A stretch of 64,000 nt of DNA from Rhizophlyctis rosea (GCA_027596075.1 JADGJC010000146.1:1-64000); one strand, 5' to 3'. Counted from the stretch's first letter, positions 49,961 to 62,344 are shown. Translations and numbers: made by a program. The notes: generated by a model from the letters alone, not told the origin.

Positions 49961-51598
49961 CTACGTCGCAGTCCTCCTAGCCCGCCGCACCTCCACCAAA
50001 CAGTCCGCCAACTTGTCATAATAAGGATGATTGTCCCCAACTACCTTTTTGACGCTATCCAAGCTTTCTCTACACAACGATTCAGCCAAGTCATATTTCC
50101 CCTCCCTAGCATACAAACTCGCAACTGTGTCAACCGATTCTACAGTTGTCTTATGACAGTCTCCAAACACCCGTCTCCTCTTATCCAAACAATCTAGCTG
50201 GAGCTCCAGTGCGCGTGCGACGTCTCCCTGGCGAGCGCAGATTGAGGCAAGGTTTTGAACGCAGGTAAGCGTATCCGGATGGTCTTCGCCAAGGACTCGT
50301 TTTGCCCGATCCACACAATCTATGCATAATGGTTTTGCCCTGACATCATCCTTTTGATCACGGTACAGTCGGCCCAAGGCACTCATCGATACGATGGTCT
50401 GCTGGTGGTCCTTCCCAAACGTGATTTCCGCCCTTAATAAATGATCAATATAGAGTGGTTCGGCCTTGTCGTACATCCCCTGACTATGGTACAGGACAGC
50501 TAACTCGTAAAGCCGCTCAAGCGTAGATGGATGAAGTTTCCCCCGCTCATTCTGTATTCTGTGCAAGTAATCTATGTATAGAGGTTCAGCTTTGTCGTAT
50601 TCCCCTTGGGACTCGTACAGGGAGATAAGGCTGTCAAGGGACATGAGCGTCAAGGGATTAATTGGTCCAAGCAACCTCCTCCTGAGTTGCTCTGCGGATG
50701 TCAAAAGAAGGTCCGCGTCATGGTAATAACCCTGGTCGACATACAGCTCTCCCAAGCTCATCTGAAATCTCGCCAACTCCAACCCGTCCCCTGCCGATTC
50801 CAATTCTCTGAGCTGACCCTCTAAAGTACTGACCATCCATGAGAAGAGGACAGAGAATACCGTCCGGTCGAGTGTCCAAAACCCCACACTGTCCCGAATA
50901 ACTTGCCGGATAGCGTCCAGATCCGCCTTGATAGTCGCCCCAGCCGTCTCTAATTTCACGGATGCAATGGTTTGATAGAAGGTACGTGGATCATCAACGA
51001 ATGATTGGTGGAAGGCGGTCACTTCGGAAGGTGGTAGGGCAATATCGAACTTGGATTTGGTCGATGCGCAGGCATAGAGTTCAAAGACACACCAGGCGCG
51101 GGAGAGGGTGATGGGTGACTTCCAGGGTGTGAGGACCATCAGGACGTTGCCTATTTTTGGGATGGCGGTGAGGAAGGTGTTTTGCAACCATCCGGCGGCG
51201 ATAACGCCTCGACCGTGTTGCGGGAGGGAGAAGAGGTCCAACCAGATGGTCACGTCTGGAATGCCTTGGTTGTGGAAGTAAGCTTGGATGGCGTCGACGA
51301 CGTCTAGGAATTTGCATTGCCAAGAGTGGCTGATGAACCAATTGGCGGGTCCGACGTCAGCTGGACTCTTGGTATCTAGATGGTCGCAGATGGATCTGGA
51401 GGGTTTGGTGCGGGGTTTCACGAAGCGTTCGCAGACCTGGGCAGTGGTGAGATCCTTCAGTCTTTGCCTTCCGTCCCAGAATTTGTTAATGCCACATTGC
51501 TGGATGAAGCGGTCAAGGTATGATAGGCGGATGCCGAGGAGTGGGAGCATGTCCGCTGTCGTGATGGTGGATGAAGCTAGTGACCTGCGGGACAGCAT
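49961..51598 (-). CDS. TIR-like domain joined to kinesin-light-chain-type TPRs
   Basis: A single exon of about 545 residues from the ATG at 51598 (MLSRRSLASS). The N-terminal ~200 residues contain WFISHSWQCKFLDVVDAIQA, TIWLDLFSLPQHG, GWLQNTFLTAIPKIGNVLMV, then LSRAWCVFELYACASTKSKF. FISHSW, the WLDLF segment and the AWCVFEL helix have the order and look of TIR-fold domains found in algae, oomycetes and some fungi. From ~residue 270 there are five to six 42-residue TPRs of the kinesin-light-chain/NLR type (ESQGEYDKAEPLYIDYLHR, HSQGMYDKAEPLYIDHLLR, ARQGDVARALELQLDCLDK, AREGKYDLAESLCRESLD, with GKLHPSTL, GEDHPDTL spacers). No NB-ARC or NACHT ATPase is present. Signalling or scaffold function is inferred; NADase activity cannot be judged here. 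Confidence 0.72.
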   Translation of the reverse strand: MLSRRSLASSTITTADMLPLLGIRLSYLDRFIQQCGINKFWDGRQRLKDLTTAQVCERFVKPRTKPSRSICDHLDTKSPADVGPANWFISHSWQCKFLDVVDAIQAYFHNQGIPDVTIWLDLFSLPQHGRGVIAAGWLQNTFLTAIPKIGNVLMVLTPWKSPITLSRAWCVFELYACASTKSKFDIALPPSEVTAFHQSFVDDPRTFYQTIASVKLETAGATIKADLDAIRQVIRDSVGFWTLDRTVFSVLFSWMVSTLEGQLRELESAGDGLELARFQMSLGELYVDQGYYHDADLLLTSAEQLRRRLLGPINPLTLMSLDSLISLYESQGEYDKAEPLYIDYLHRIQNERGKLHPSTLERLYELAVLYHSQGMYDKAEPLYIDHLLRAEITFGKDHQQTIVSMSALGRLYRDQKDDVRAKPLCIDCVDRAKRVLGEDHPDTLTCVQNLASICARQGDVARALELQLDCLDKRRRVFGDCHKTTVESVDTVASLYAREGKYDLAESLCRESLDSVKKVVGDNHPYYDKLADCLVEVRRARRTAT

Positions 51599-52225
51599 GA
51601 TTGGACCTGCAGACACGCGTTATGGTCAGTACTGTCAATTCCAGCCAGGTAACAGCGTTAAGGAATGACCTTACCCGTGCCTGAATGTCGCTTCCACGCA
51701 AAAAGCCAGACTTGAAGGAGGAAGAGATTGATCATTGCAGCTGCAGCTGCATCGCGTGCATCGTGATGCGGGCTGCGCCACCAGAAGTTAAAATCTCAAA
51801 GAGGACTTGCCCCTATCCACATCAATTGATTCAATTCTGGAATGATGGCCATGTTTTTGGTGACGAAAACCTCCAATAATAACAATTCTTCATTTTGGGT
51901 ACACACAGTGATGACACAGTCCCACTTGAAAACTTGGTCAGAATGCAGCCCCCCATCCACTCCACATCCCCGCCATATCGAACGCAGGCTGAATTGCACA
52001 TTCAGCCGCACACACCTGAGAAATCCCCAACAAAAAGCATTTGCACACAAAAAACAAGTTTATATTGAAGAGGAAAAGAGAAGAAAGAAAACAAAAAAAA
52101 AACAACAAATTTTCGCTGAAAATCCTAACTCCCCTCCCTATGCGTTTACAAGGAAAAAAAGATATATCGCGGTTCCGTAAGTTCCCTCTAGCCTCCCTTC
52201 CAACAACCCAAAACCTCCTTCCCAT
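51599..52225. other. Intergenic
   Basis: About 630 bp, including an A-rich stretch at ~52065-52115 near the 3' end of the leftward leucine-zipper gene. No gene seen. Confidence 0.4.
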
Positions 52226-54776
52226 CTACCGCCCCCCCTCCAAACTCAACAAAAGAATCAAAATCAACTTCGTCAACACAAGTTCCAAATCTACCTCCTC
52301 CCCATCCTTCACCTCCCATTTCTCCCAAACACCAACTTCCCTCAACTTAACCCCCTCCCAAGCCCTTCTCGCCGCCCTAGCCATAACCCCACCCCGCATC
52401 CCACCACCACCCACCTTCCCTTCCTTTTTCTTCTTCTCCACCAACCCAGTATCAGAAGGCACCGACCCATCGCGTCCCACAAGCCCCGCAAGAGAGATGA
52501 ACGTCTTGGCCGTTAGGGGCGCAGAGGTTTCGGATGGAGGCGTCCTAGGCGTCGTAGCTTCTTCGACCGGTGCGATGCTCATACCCTTCATCAACTTCTC
52601 CAACCCCCCAAACTCAACCCGGAAAGGAACCTTCCTCCCCTTCCCCGCATCAACCGTATACACCTTCGACAACGCCGGTGCCGACGCCGTAACGGACGTC
52701 ACAGCCGGCGACCCAACAAACACCGAATGGACTTTCACACGGTTATGCCCCGCCCACCCGCTCGCGGTACCATTGACGTTGCTGCCCGTTGTCGGGTTGC
52801 AAAACCCCGTGGCGGGAGATGAAGACATCTTGGCGGGGACTTTTGATGTCTGTTGCTGAACTTGTTGTGGTTGCGGTTGTGGTTGTGATGTTGGCTGGTG
52901 CTGCTGGATGGGGAGAGCGGACGCGGGGGTGGGTGCTGGGGTAGGTGTCGCGGTCGACAGCGGGGAGGCAGGTGTGCCGGGCGTGCTGGCGGGGGTCGTG
53001 GCGGCAGGTGAGGCGGGGAGGACGGGTTGTTGCTGGGGTTGGAAGGGTTGCGTGGTGGGTGTTGCTTGGGCTTGGAGGAGTGGTTGAGCTGGGCGGGTGG
53101 AGACGGAGGATGCGTAGGCGACGTTGACGGAGGTGGCGTGGGGTGTGGTCAGGCGTTTGAGGAGATCGTTGAGATTTTCTTTTCGTTGCTGCACGGCCGC
53201 GCGCAGGTCTGTGACCTCTGCCACGGAACCGCGCCTGGCACTCCCCGCCGCCGACGACCCGTCCTTCCCAATATGTGTGTTGCCCAACTGCTTCTTCAAA
53301 AGCCCCAACTCCTTGCGCAGAGCCTTTGTTTCCTTCTCATGCTCCGCAAGCTTCTGCTTCAATTGGACGTTCTCGGTTCGGTACGCTTTGAGTTCTTCCT
53401 CCATATTGGACTGCTCCTTCCGACGCAACTTCGTCATACGGGGAGTGGCCTTCTGTTTCCGTCGGTCACGGGGCAGGTCAGAATCCGACATTTCGAATAT
53501 GTCATCCCGGTCATCCGTCTGGTCCCTCCATTGGCTCATCATGTCCTCGTTCATCATCAAAGGCATGGACTTGCGTCGGCCTGCGAGCGTTGATGGTTGA
53601 GGAGCTCTGAGACTGAGACGGGGGGCGCTGGCGCGGCGTTTTTGGGTGATCGAAGGAGGAGGTGGCATGTCGGGAAAGCTAGAAATGGACATGGCGTCCG
53701 AGTCGCTTCCGTTGAGTTCCTCTTCTTTAAGGTCCAATCCATCAAAAATGTCACTACCCTGCAACATGGCACTCGTTGTACTCCGAGGCCCCCCAAAGCC
53801 CAGTGAGTCAACACTCCAGTCTCCGTTGTTCTCTTGTTGTTGCTGATGCTGCTGGTTTGGCCACCAGCCCCCAACCTGGAAAGGAGCAACAGTCTGAGGC
53901 ATTTGCTGGGACGAGCTTCCGGCATTCCACGTTTGGGGTGCGGACGGGTCCCAAGAAGCCTGGTCTATTGAGTTCATACCAACAATGTCCAGCATGTCGG
54001 CGGGGCCCTGGTCTGTGGACGTCAAGTCTCCGAAAAGACGAGCGTTTGGCGAGTCGAGTTGGAAAATATCGGCGTCGACTGGGCCTTCGGCGGGAGCTGC
54101 AAGCGGGAGGGTGTAGGTGTTGGAGGGCGGTGCGGGTGTAGCGAATATGGAGGGCTAATGAGAGTCAATGACATGTTAATGAATGGCTATGATTCGACGT
54201 CTAAACTTCACTCATATTTTCTGCCCATCGTTACTGGCCCAAATAAACCCCAACGACCTCAGCTACACAGCACGTCAATTGTTTGATTTCACTTGACTAT
54301 CACAGCTGCTCGGTGGTGGTCCAGGAGCAGGTCTTCCTTTCGAGCCACCCAACCTTTCCGGCACCCGCCCAAACTCTTCTACCTCCCACCTCTCACTACC
54401 TACGAAAACCCATCCACTCTTTTCCTCAAAGTTTGACCGCGTCGAGAAACAAAATACTCACAGGTGCAGAAGTAGAGTAGATGCCATCGTTACCACCAGC
54501 ATGTTGCGTCATCATCTGACCCTCATACATCTGGCTAAACATCGAAGGCTGAGGTTGCGTTCCGTACGGTGTCGTTGGTGCAAGTGGTTGTTGTTGTTGT
54601 TGATTAGGGGTGCCAAAAGTCATTGTGGTCGTGGGAATGGGTTGAGTCTGATGAGTTCCATCGTGACTGCGCTTGACCTGCGGCGGTTCCTGCGCATAAG
54701 CTTCTTCGAAGTTTAGGTAGTCGTCCATTACGAAGGTTGTGTCGCTGTCGACGTAGGTCAGGGTGTCGACAGTCAT
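52226..54776 (-). CDS. Leucine-zipper protein, possible transcription factor
   Basis: Two exons (54776-54462, 54154-52226) separated by a 307-bp GTGAGT...TAG intron give about 747 residues. The first half is Gln/Ser/Pro/Thr-rich with acidic patches (DDYLNFEEAYAQEPP, DGLDLKEEELNGSDSD), like an activation domain. In the middle a basic stretch (PRDRRKQKATPRMTKLRRKE) leads into a heptad-repeat coiled coil (MEEELKAYRTENVQLKQKLA, then EHEKETKALRKELGLLKKQL). This has the layout of a bZIP, but the usual NxxAAxxCR basic signature is missing, so DNA binding is uncertain. A Gln/Pro/Thr-rich linker and a C-terminal h-phobic run (LVLTKLILILLLSLE) follow; the latter may be a membrane anchor. Start chosen at the first true ATG. 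Confidence 0.62.
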
Positions 54777-56767
54777 TTGAAGGGGGGTGGGGTTGTGGGA
54801 ATTGAGGCGAAATGCGGGTTTCGGGAGGGGAATACCGAAACGCGTTGATCTGGAGATGGTCGAGATGAGGAATTCTGCGTTTTGGGATGACAGATGGGCT
54901 GGGAATACGACAGTAACGTACCTATGTGTCAATAACTGCTTGGTGTGAAGAGGGCAACGTGATGAAGTGGAGTAAATAGATGTACGATTTCCGATGTGGA
55001 ATTGTGTGACTACTCCAGGTGAAGCAATGGCTTGGGTAGAAGGTTGCTGACCCTATCTGTAACACCGCCGACTGCTGCGCATTCGCTTCGATGATGCTAC
55101 ACGCGCACGAGTATGAAACCAGACTGATGTTGCAATGGGCCGCAGAAAGGAACAAAAATATAAAATGGACAGGCGTGGGAAAGGAGGGTTGTTGGTCCAG
55201 CGGAGTAAAAGGCTCGCAGGTGGGATTGAACACGAATGCTTTTTGGGTTGAGTGATGGAATGGGATTGGAGAGGGGGGTTTGTTTGTGTTATTGGATATT
55301 GATGGCTAAAAGAGCGGAAGAAGGGATCATCAGCATTGATTGGGTGGGGAAGAGGGGGGCAGAAAACGAATGGAGGGTGCAAATCCCCCCACCAAGAGAC
55401 CAAGCCAAGCAAGCCCAACAAGCATAAGCAAACATTGCATTCAAGGCAGACGCTACCAGCACAAACGGTTCGCGATCCAGATTGGCGTTCATGCATGCCG
55501 CTACCATGCATTGCCAAGTCCACAATGCAGCTAATCGACGTGCCACATTCGCCCATCCAAACAAATTCAAAAAGTTCAAAACGTCCGTTAGGGAGGAGAC
55601 TCACCAGTTTTTCATTCAATGATCGCACAATTCATAATTACTTTTGGTAGGGAACTTTGAGCGGAGGAAAAAGAGAATTGTACTAGGTCTGTGTGGGAAT
55701 GAGCGTTTTCATCACGCAAAGCACAGTTTCCACAGCTCATCACTCTTCGGCGCAGTCATGCACCAAGTCGGAGTCCAGACTCGGCCAAGTTTCATTGCAT
55801 GGCAAACAGTGCCAAGCCCCACGGACTTTGGCGGATGCCCTCGTATCCAAGTTTATCCATGCTCATCCCGGTTTATCACAACTTTTGGGTTCCGCGGAAT
55901 CCACGCGATTTACTAATCAAGTGCCCAGCCCCGCATAGCCAGAGCTGCCAGCATGCACCATCTGCAACACCATCAACGTCACCCGCTGGGAGATCTGGGC
56001 AAACGGAAGCTGGAGTTAGCTGGAGACAGAAGTAGGAACAACCCACAGAAAGCTTTAGGGTCCCCGGACTCCGGAGGATCGGTGCGGGGTGGGTGGCGGA
56101 CGGACGGACGGACGGGTGCATGTTGGGGTGCCACTCAGAACTCTGCTGCGGAAATCCGAAGTTCTCCTAAAACGTATCTCATGAAAATAACTAATCACAA
56201 CGTCACGCGACTGCCGCCACTTGCAGGAAGTGAATCGCATCGACGTGGCAGACTGCACTGGCTGATTGGAGGTAGGTACCTAAAGAGGATGAGGAAGATA
56301 CCTACCATATGGGTATCGTATGAAAGGGGGTCGATAGTGTCCAAATGCTGGGCACGAACAGTGATACCGATGATGTGATAGCTTTCGCATTAGATCGGTA
56401 GATATATGGGGAAGCGAGTTCAGCCGGAGGGTTTTCTTACTGGACGGAGTGTTGATGACATTGACAGCCCAGGCCCACTAGTGAGTGAGTTTGATATGAG
56501 GGTATGCTGTCCTTGGCGTATGATTCAGGCAACATGAATTCAAACGGATGGAATCCTATCCATTGCTGATGTGATCAAAGGTTGATAGGTAATTCATATT
56601 GAGAACATTACTAATCACGAGTTTCGGTGCTGTTGATAACGTTGCGTAAAAGGCATGGCGTTCTTACAAGACTATCTTACCTTCAACATCATCATTTCTC
56701 CAAGTCATCTTGCAGTCGCATAATTTCAACTATAGGAATCTCTTCTCACCCAACTCATTGCGTCGAA
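54777..56767. other. Divergent intergenic, about 2 kb
   Basis: Lies between the leucine-zipper gene and the rightward F-box gene. Short ORFs on both strands only; (GGAC)n-like run GGACGGACGGACGGACGG near 56098-56114. No supported gene. Confidence 0.4.
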
Positions 56768-57912
56768 ATGCCAAGCAACACCTCACAACCACCACCCCAC
56801 CCCTCACGCCCTCCCACCCTAACCTCCCTCCCCCCCGAACTCCTCCACCAAATAACAATCCAAACCTCCCTCTTCGACATCCTCCGCCTCTCCCTAACGT
56901 CCAAACCCCTCCGCACCCTCCTCAAAACCCCAACCTTCGGAAAAGAATTCCTCGCCCGCGACGCTCACAACCTCCACATAGACCTAACAATCCCAGCATA
57001 CATAGAACCGTACGATGAATTCGATTTGGGGTTATGTAGGGATGCGAAAACGAAGAGTCCGATAGTATTTGTACATCATCGTACACCGAGTAAATCTACT
57101 GTAACAACTTTAACGATCCACCCATCAGGTCATACGGCGTTGAATATGATACATCATTCTACGCCGTTACCTTGCACACTCTCCCCCTCCACAAACTTCG
57201 GTCTAGCATTCACCCCGCCTTCCCTCACCTCCTCCCTCTCCTCCCCACCACCAACCGCCTCCCCCCGCAAACAAAAAACCCCAAAGCCCGCGCCCGCCCC
57301 ACCCCCCCCCCGCGCGGCAACCCCTCAGACGACCCCACCTCCCTCCTCGCAACCTTCCACCAAATCCTCCTAACATCCTCCCACCTTCTCCTCCAAACCG
57401 GCCTCCACCCACCCCACGCACCAAAATTAGACTTCTTCCTAATGCACCTCCTCACATCCTCAATCTCCCTCCGCCAAATTCTCCCATACCTCTCACCCCA
57501 CCAGGCCCAAACACTCATCCACGCGCACGTCAGCGTCAGTATAATGCATTACGTCGCGCGTGGACGGCCGGCCTTATCGCCGGACGCGTTGAAGGAGTAT
57601 AAACCTAGTGAGAGGAGTAAAGCCGGATGGGACGCAGTGATACGCATGGCGGTGGAGGTTGGGGATTTACATGTTCCCAAATGCGTCCGCGCCCTGAAGG
57701 TCCTCCTCGAAGAAGGAACGGAGGCGGGGTTCGTATCGAATGACGAAGCGGAACCGATTTTGAAGGGCGTGCAGGTTATCGTTGATCGGTTTGCTGTGCA
57801 TGGGGGTGCTTGGTATTTCGAGGGAGTGGGCTACAAAGAGGCGTGGGAGGGTGGGGAGGTGGAAAGGGAGAAGGGGGGTGAGAGGGTCGGGTGGGAGAGG
57901 TGGGTGGAGTGA
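56768..57912 (+). CDS. F-box protein split by a frameshift in a C homopolymer
   Basis: From the ATG at 56768 the protein starts MPSNTSQPPP, then an F-box-like LTSLPPELLHQITIQTSLFD, ILRLSLTSKPLRTLL. This frame runs to a Pro/Ala-rich stretch over a ten-C run at 57302-57311 and then degenerates. The neighbouring frame takes over at the same place and continues with good protein (SLLATFHQILLTSSHLLLQT, LDFFLMHLLTSSISLRQILP, MAVEVGDLHVPKCVRALKVL) to 57912. One base too many or too few in the C run explains everything; a sequencing error is the simplest reading. The joined protein would be about 380 residues. Substrate-adaptor function is inferred from the F-box. Confidence 0.65.
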
Positions 57913-58834
57913 TGGTGTGGGCAGGCGAGGATGAAGGTGTGCCGTGTATATTTGAGTGGTCCTTGCTGCTGTGCTCTGTGCCTGCAAGTGGTGATACACG
58001 TCGTACGCGATTCGCACCAGTGACGTCTGTATCTGTTCTCGGTCACCCGGTTTTCTTGCACATCAACATTTGTATCGCCCTATGCCCTCCGCAACAGACG
58101 GATGGACCACTCCTGACGTCAACCAGGCGGGCCTGGGTATGTCATGGTCAGTGAGAACGGCAAATGAAGGAAGTCAGTCGGGCGCTCTCTCGTTGGTTCG
58201 CATTGCAACACAGACTATTCGACGCCATCGCTAGCCTCCTTGACCAGTAACATCTTTAATGAACCTGCGCGATCATGATCATGAAATGGTACGCTTTATA
58301 TATCTCGTGGGGTTCAGTCGGAATGCCACAGCCAGCCACTTGGACTGGGACGTGTGGTCATAGTTAAGAAAAGAGACGAAAACTGTTCCATACAAGGGTG
58401 ACTGAAATGTTGCTGGAAGATAGAGTACCTCCAGTGCACTACAACTCCCAAGGCTTGTCTTGACAATGTTAAGCAGGTTCATACTATGAGTATCAGCAGA
58501 TTTCTGCTCGTGCAACTGGGCGCGGGGCGATCTGACCAAATACTGTTGCGATATAGTTCATTTGATACGCGGGTCACTGCCCCTGAAGTGAGACACACAG
58601 GTTTCCAATCATTTGCCTATGCATGAAATTCAAGCGAGTTGTTTGCACTGTTCCCCATATGGAAGGACCCTTCATGCGATCACAACAAATCTCCGAACAC
58701 TCTTAGGGGTGACCGTGTTACATAATTCAAGCAAAAGCTCTCTCTACAGGCGGACTATAAATTTGAACTGGCCCACAGCACGTTGACCATGATCCGGACC
58801 GCATCACATTCTCAAGTGTCTTTTTTGCAATCAA

Positions 58835-59230
58835 ATGTCAGTCCCATTTGAATTGATCTACAAATGGTGGCACAAACTCAAATATCTTCCTCATACGCAG
58901 ATGTCGGGGAAGAGTCTCAAAGGCTATGGTCCTGGTGCACCAGGAGTAGGCGCTGACGACAGGAAGCTCCAAGATTTGGTCGACGCGACTTGGACAATCC
59001 ACACTGATTTCACACAAAAACTGGATGCCTTGCATGAAGAGATCAAACGCAGCTCGGAACAACGCTCACAAGAGCATCGCGAGCCCTTAAAGCGGCCAAA
59101 GCTGATAAGGGCGCACCTTCTGCAGATGCAAGTAAGCAAAGTTGTGATTTGATTCCCATCCTTTACATCGTCCAACTGACATGTGGCCGCCGAAGGTTAA
59201 GTAGTTTTCGAAGAATGTTCGGCGAACGTG
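58835..59230 (+). CDS. Possible small coiled-coil protein, about 100 residues
   Basis: An ATG at 58835 opens a frame with a Gly/Pro stretch (GYGPGAPGVGADD) and a charged helix (THTDFTQKLDALHEEI-like, then KRSSEQRSQEHREP). It meets a GTAAGC donor at 59132 with a TGAC branch-like site and AAG acceptor ~60 bp on, after which a stop follows within two codons. No homologue is recognised. This could be an orphan gene or chance. Confidence 0.25.
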
Positions 59231-60125
59231 CTGTTTACAATGCCATAATATATTTGGAAAATATATTCTTGCTGCTTCTGATGCGTCATAGAGCATCTGA
59301 AAGTTTCAAACTGCTGGTATCATATTGCATGTGAGAAACTTCATGGTGCCAGGGTACTGACTTGGACAACTTAGCGGGCGTTTCCAAAGCCAACATTAGT
59401 GGAAGCAGATCATTCACACCGTGAAAGGCAAAGGGGGAAGGGAAATGGGGAAAGTGGAGATTAATTATGATACATATACTTCTGTTCCCTTTTTCTCTGT
59501 CCCATCTACATGGTGAACGATATTTAGAATTATGGCCTTCCGAGATGGAACGATCTGAAGGAGGAACTGAAGACGCTCCAGCTTTTGAAAGCCATGTTCA
59601 TCCGCTAACTCTTGCTTGACGCTGTGAACGTCTGTAAGCACCCTTCTCTTCCCGCTGATCTCCGCACTCCCCTGCTTGTAACCTTTCTTGTTAACATCCC
59701 CTTCTCACCTTAATGCGGAAGTAGTTCTGACCTGTCCGCCCAAGAATAGCAAAAAGAGCAAATATCTTCCACTGGAGGGTCTCTGGTGAGTCGGTCAACG
59801 ATTCAGGATTAGTGAACAGGTGAACAGACGTGAATTCAGAGTTACTGGGAATATACTACTACATGGTACGGAGCAGTGTGCAGTGATGGAGATAGGTCCT
59901 TCCCCACTGGGCTGCACCTACAAGTGGGCCCGACATTTCTGGACCCGAGAGTTGGATCGGGAAAGCTTTTGGAGAGGGTCGGATGCATTTGTAACGGATG
60001 TTGTGATCAAGTGGTGCGAGCATCCGCAACAGGCAAACTGGGCTCGAGGAATTTTGGACACAGGATGAGTGCTTACTCTCAATGCCTGGCATGTTGCAAC
60101 TGGATGGGTTCATTTTTTGGCCCCT

Positions 60126-60192
60126 GCCGCGCGGGTNNNNNNNNNNCGTCCCGGCCCGGGGCCGGGGCCCCGCCGGCCGCCCCCCCCCGCGT
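60126..60192. other. Second assembly gap with extreme-GC flanks
   Basis: Ten N bases at 60137-60146 are flanked on both sides by almost pure G/C sequence in an otherwise AT-leaning region, as at the first gap. Likely contig-edge artefact. Confidence 0.8.
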
Positions 60193-62083
60193 AAGCAGAG
60201 CTCGGACTTCCTAGACTTCGGACTTCGAACACCGCATTTCCTTCATGTTCCAGCCTTTTGTCTTTCCAGTCTGCTCCAGTCTGCCTTCATGAAGCGTATT
60301 GAAGGGAAGTGAGCGCAACGACTCTGACGATGCGACTGCATTCTTTATACCCATGAAAGGCCTGATTGAAGATCATGTGCCGGTCATATGAAGTGCGCAG
60401 TGTGAGTTTGTCCTGTGGGACTCAATAAGTTATAACACCGGATAAAGCCACTAAAGCAGATATAGTAATGTGAAAGGAGCTTGGGATAACCATGGCGGTG
60501 TGTGTGCAGCCAGTGCATTCCACCTCTTCATCGCACATGGCAGACGAGCGTGGTATGGATCACCTTTCCTATGAAACGGTCTCTTTTTTGTGAGCGTCAA
60601 TCGGCGCCATGTCTTTATCATACAAAATCTTTTGATAATCTGTCGTCCTTGCCAATCCATTTGTTGCAAGTTTTCTTCGGTAGCAATACTGAGTTGTGAC
60701 TTTTTAGCAGCTTCCCCTATTCCAGCGCGCTGCATGTTGTCGTTTTCTCGATATTTTCAGAAGTCAACACCAAAGACGAAACCAAAAAACCCCTAACAAC
60801 GATGCTTACAAATAATGCAATGGCCACGGAATATATGAGCCGTAAACAATCCTCCCACGAGGTGTTGCAGGGTTTTTGGCCTTAGTGTTGCGCCGATGGG
60901 GCGCAGACACGTCTGGGGTCCCAGTGGGGCTCCGTCCTGGATGCAAATGAATTGGAAGCACTCCGAGTGCAGCCGGCGGTGACGTCTGTCGACCAAAAGA
61001 GGGGAAATTGCAACAGGAGCACTCGGTTCATCTGCATCAAGGACGTTCACGTCCCTCGGGCGCCGGGTCAGATTTGAGATGGAGCCGCCTCAAATGAACT
61101 TCCATCCCAACCCAATCGGAATTCATCAAGAGTTGGTAATATTATTAGCAACTGGGCTCTAGTCTTTGGGCCAAATGGTCAGTGTTGGACGGTATGGTCC
61201 GATTACTCAAGTGGGTTGGAAATGGACGTGCATATGGTCCGGTCCAATGAGCCGCGTGCGTTGGCATTGCCCACGAGCCGAGTCAAGCTGGAAATACAGC
61301 TCACAACAACCCCATCCAAACAACTACAACTGGGTAGATTATCTCCTTTCTTCCATTCTGGCTTTGAGACGCGATGCGTCCGCCCGGAGTGCAGCAGATT
61401 TGGCCGTAAACTGGCAAACGTCATTGTCTACTCCTGTCATGTCGGAAAGGTTGGAAGGTAAGATGTATTTGCGGCATATGAGCACATTGAACTCGTCCAA
61501 TTTTGGCAATTTTTCGATCGAACGACTCGCAGATATTGGAAAACTCACCAACCCTCCGTCCAAATAAAACTCAAAGAGAGGTGTGATAGGAGGCTTGTTG
61601 TATACTATACATTATGTGCTATCTATATTTGCTTTGTACTTACGCTGTTTACGTATGAATTGTTTACCAACAATCATGAGGGCATTGAGGGTTTGTGGTG
61701 GGTAGTGTGGGTGTCGTGGATCATTTGTTCTGGAATGGAATGATTCAATGGTTGCTGTCTTAACTCTCCCACCATATGAACATCTCATAGCTTTTCATGG
61801 GCGGGGCACCATCTTGAATTCATCTACAAAGAGCTCGCTCAGTTGTCCGAATTACAAATGCAGGGTGATGCGAGTATGGCGCGACGCTTGGGTTCTCTAC
61901 CTGGCGGCTCTGTCGTATGAAGTATATGAGACGGAAGGTGCAAAACATGGGGCATCGATTCGTTTTGTCTAACCATGGCATTCACATAGCGTACATGTAA
62001 TTGAGCTTTGTCGGCCCCAAATATGTAATATCATCCGGTCGTGGTGACTACACTGTGTGATGTACTAGCCACCTAAGTCCTTG

Positions 62084-62112
62084 GCTCAGTCGGCAGAGCG
62101 TCTGCCTACCTA
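62084..62112 (+). other. tRNA 5'-half-like fragment
   Basis: TGGCTCAGTCGGCAGAGCG is a textbook tRNA positions 8-26 block with a paired D-stem (GCTC/GAGC), which also forms an RNA polymerase III A box. The following bases do not form an anticodon arm, and no T-arm follows at tRNA distance. So this is a tRNA fragment, or the head of a SINE-like element, not an intact tRNA gene. Confidence 0.5.
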
Positions 62113-62344
62113 CTACCACTCCCGATTGACAATCCATTTGGTGCTCCGACATGACGACTTATCTTGATCAGGAAAAAACAAAGACGCTTGAATGTATTGG
62201 AAAACCATCATTTGAGCGCACACAAATGCAATGATTCACTCAGGCAAATTCGCGTAGTTTTCAACAACTTCATTTTTGCATTGACACTGATGCATTTGCT
62301 GAAGTTTCGCACTCACTACATTCTGGCAACTTTCACGAAACGGT

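Larger units (their letters stand above)
57913..62344. other. Gene-poor 4.4-kb region with an assembly gap
   Basis: Only small, uncertain ORFs occur here (see 58835). It includes the 10-N gap at 60137-60146 with GC-extreme flanks and a tRNA 5'-half-like sequence at 62084-62112. An ORF from the ATG at 61175 to 61567 (131 codons) has no recognisable feature. The AT-rich sequence and lack of genes set this region apart from the rest. Confidence 0.45.
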
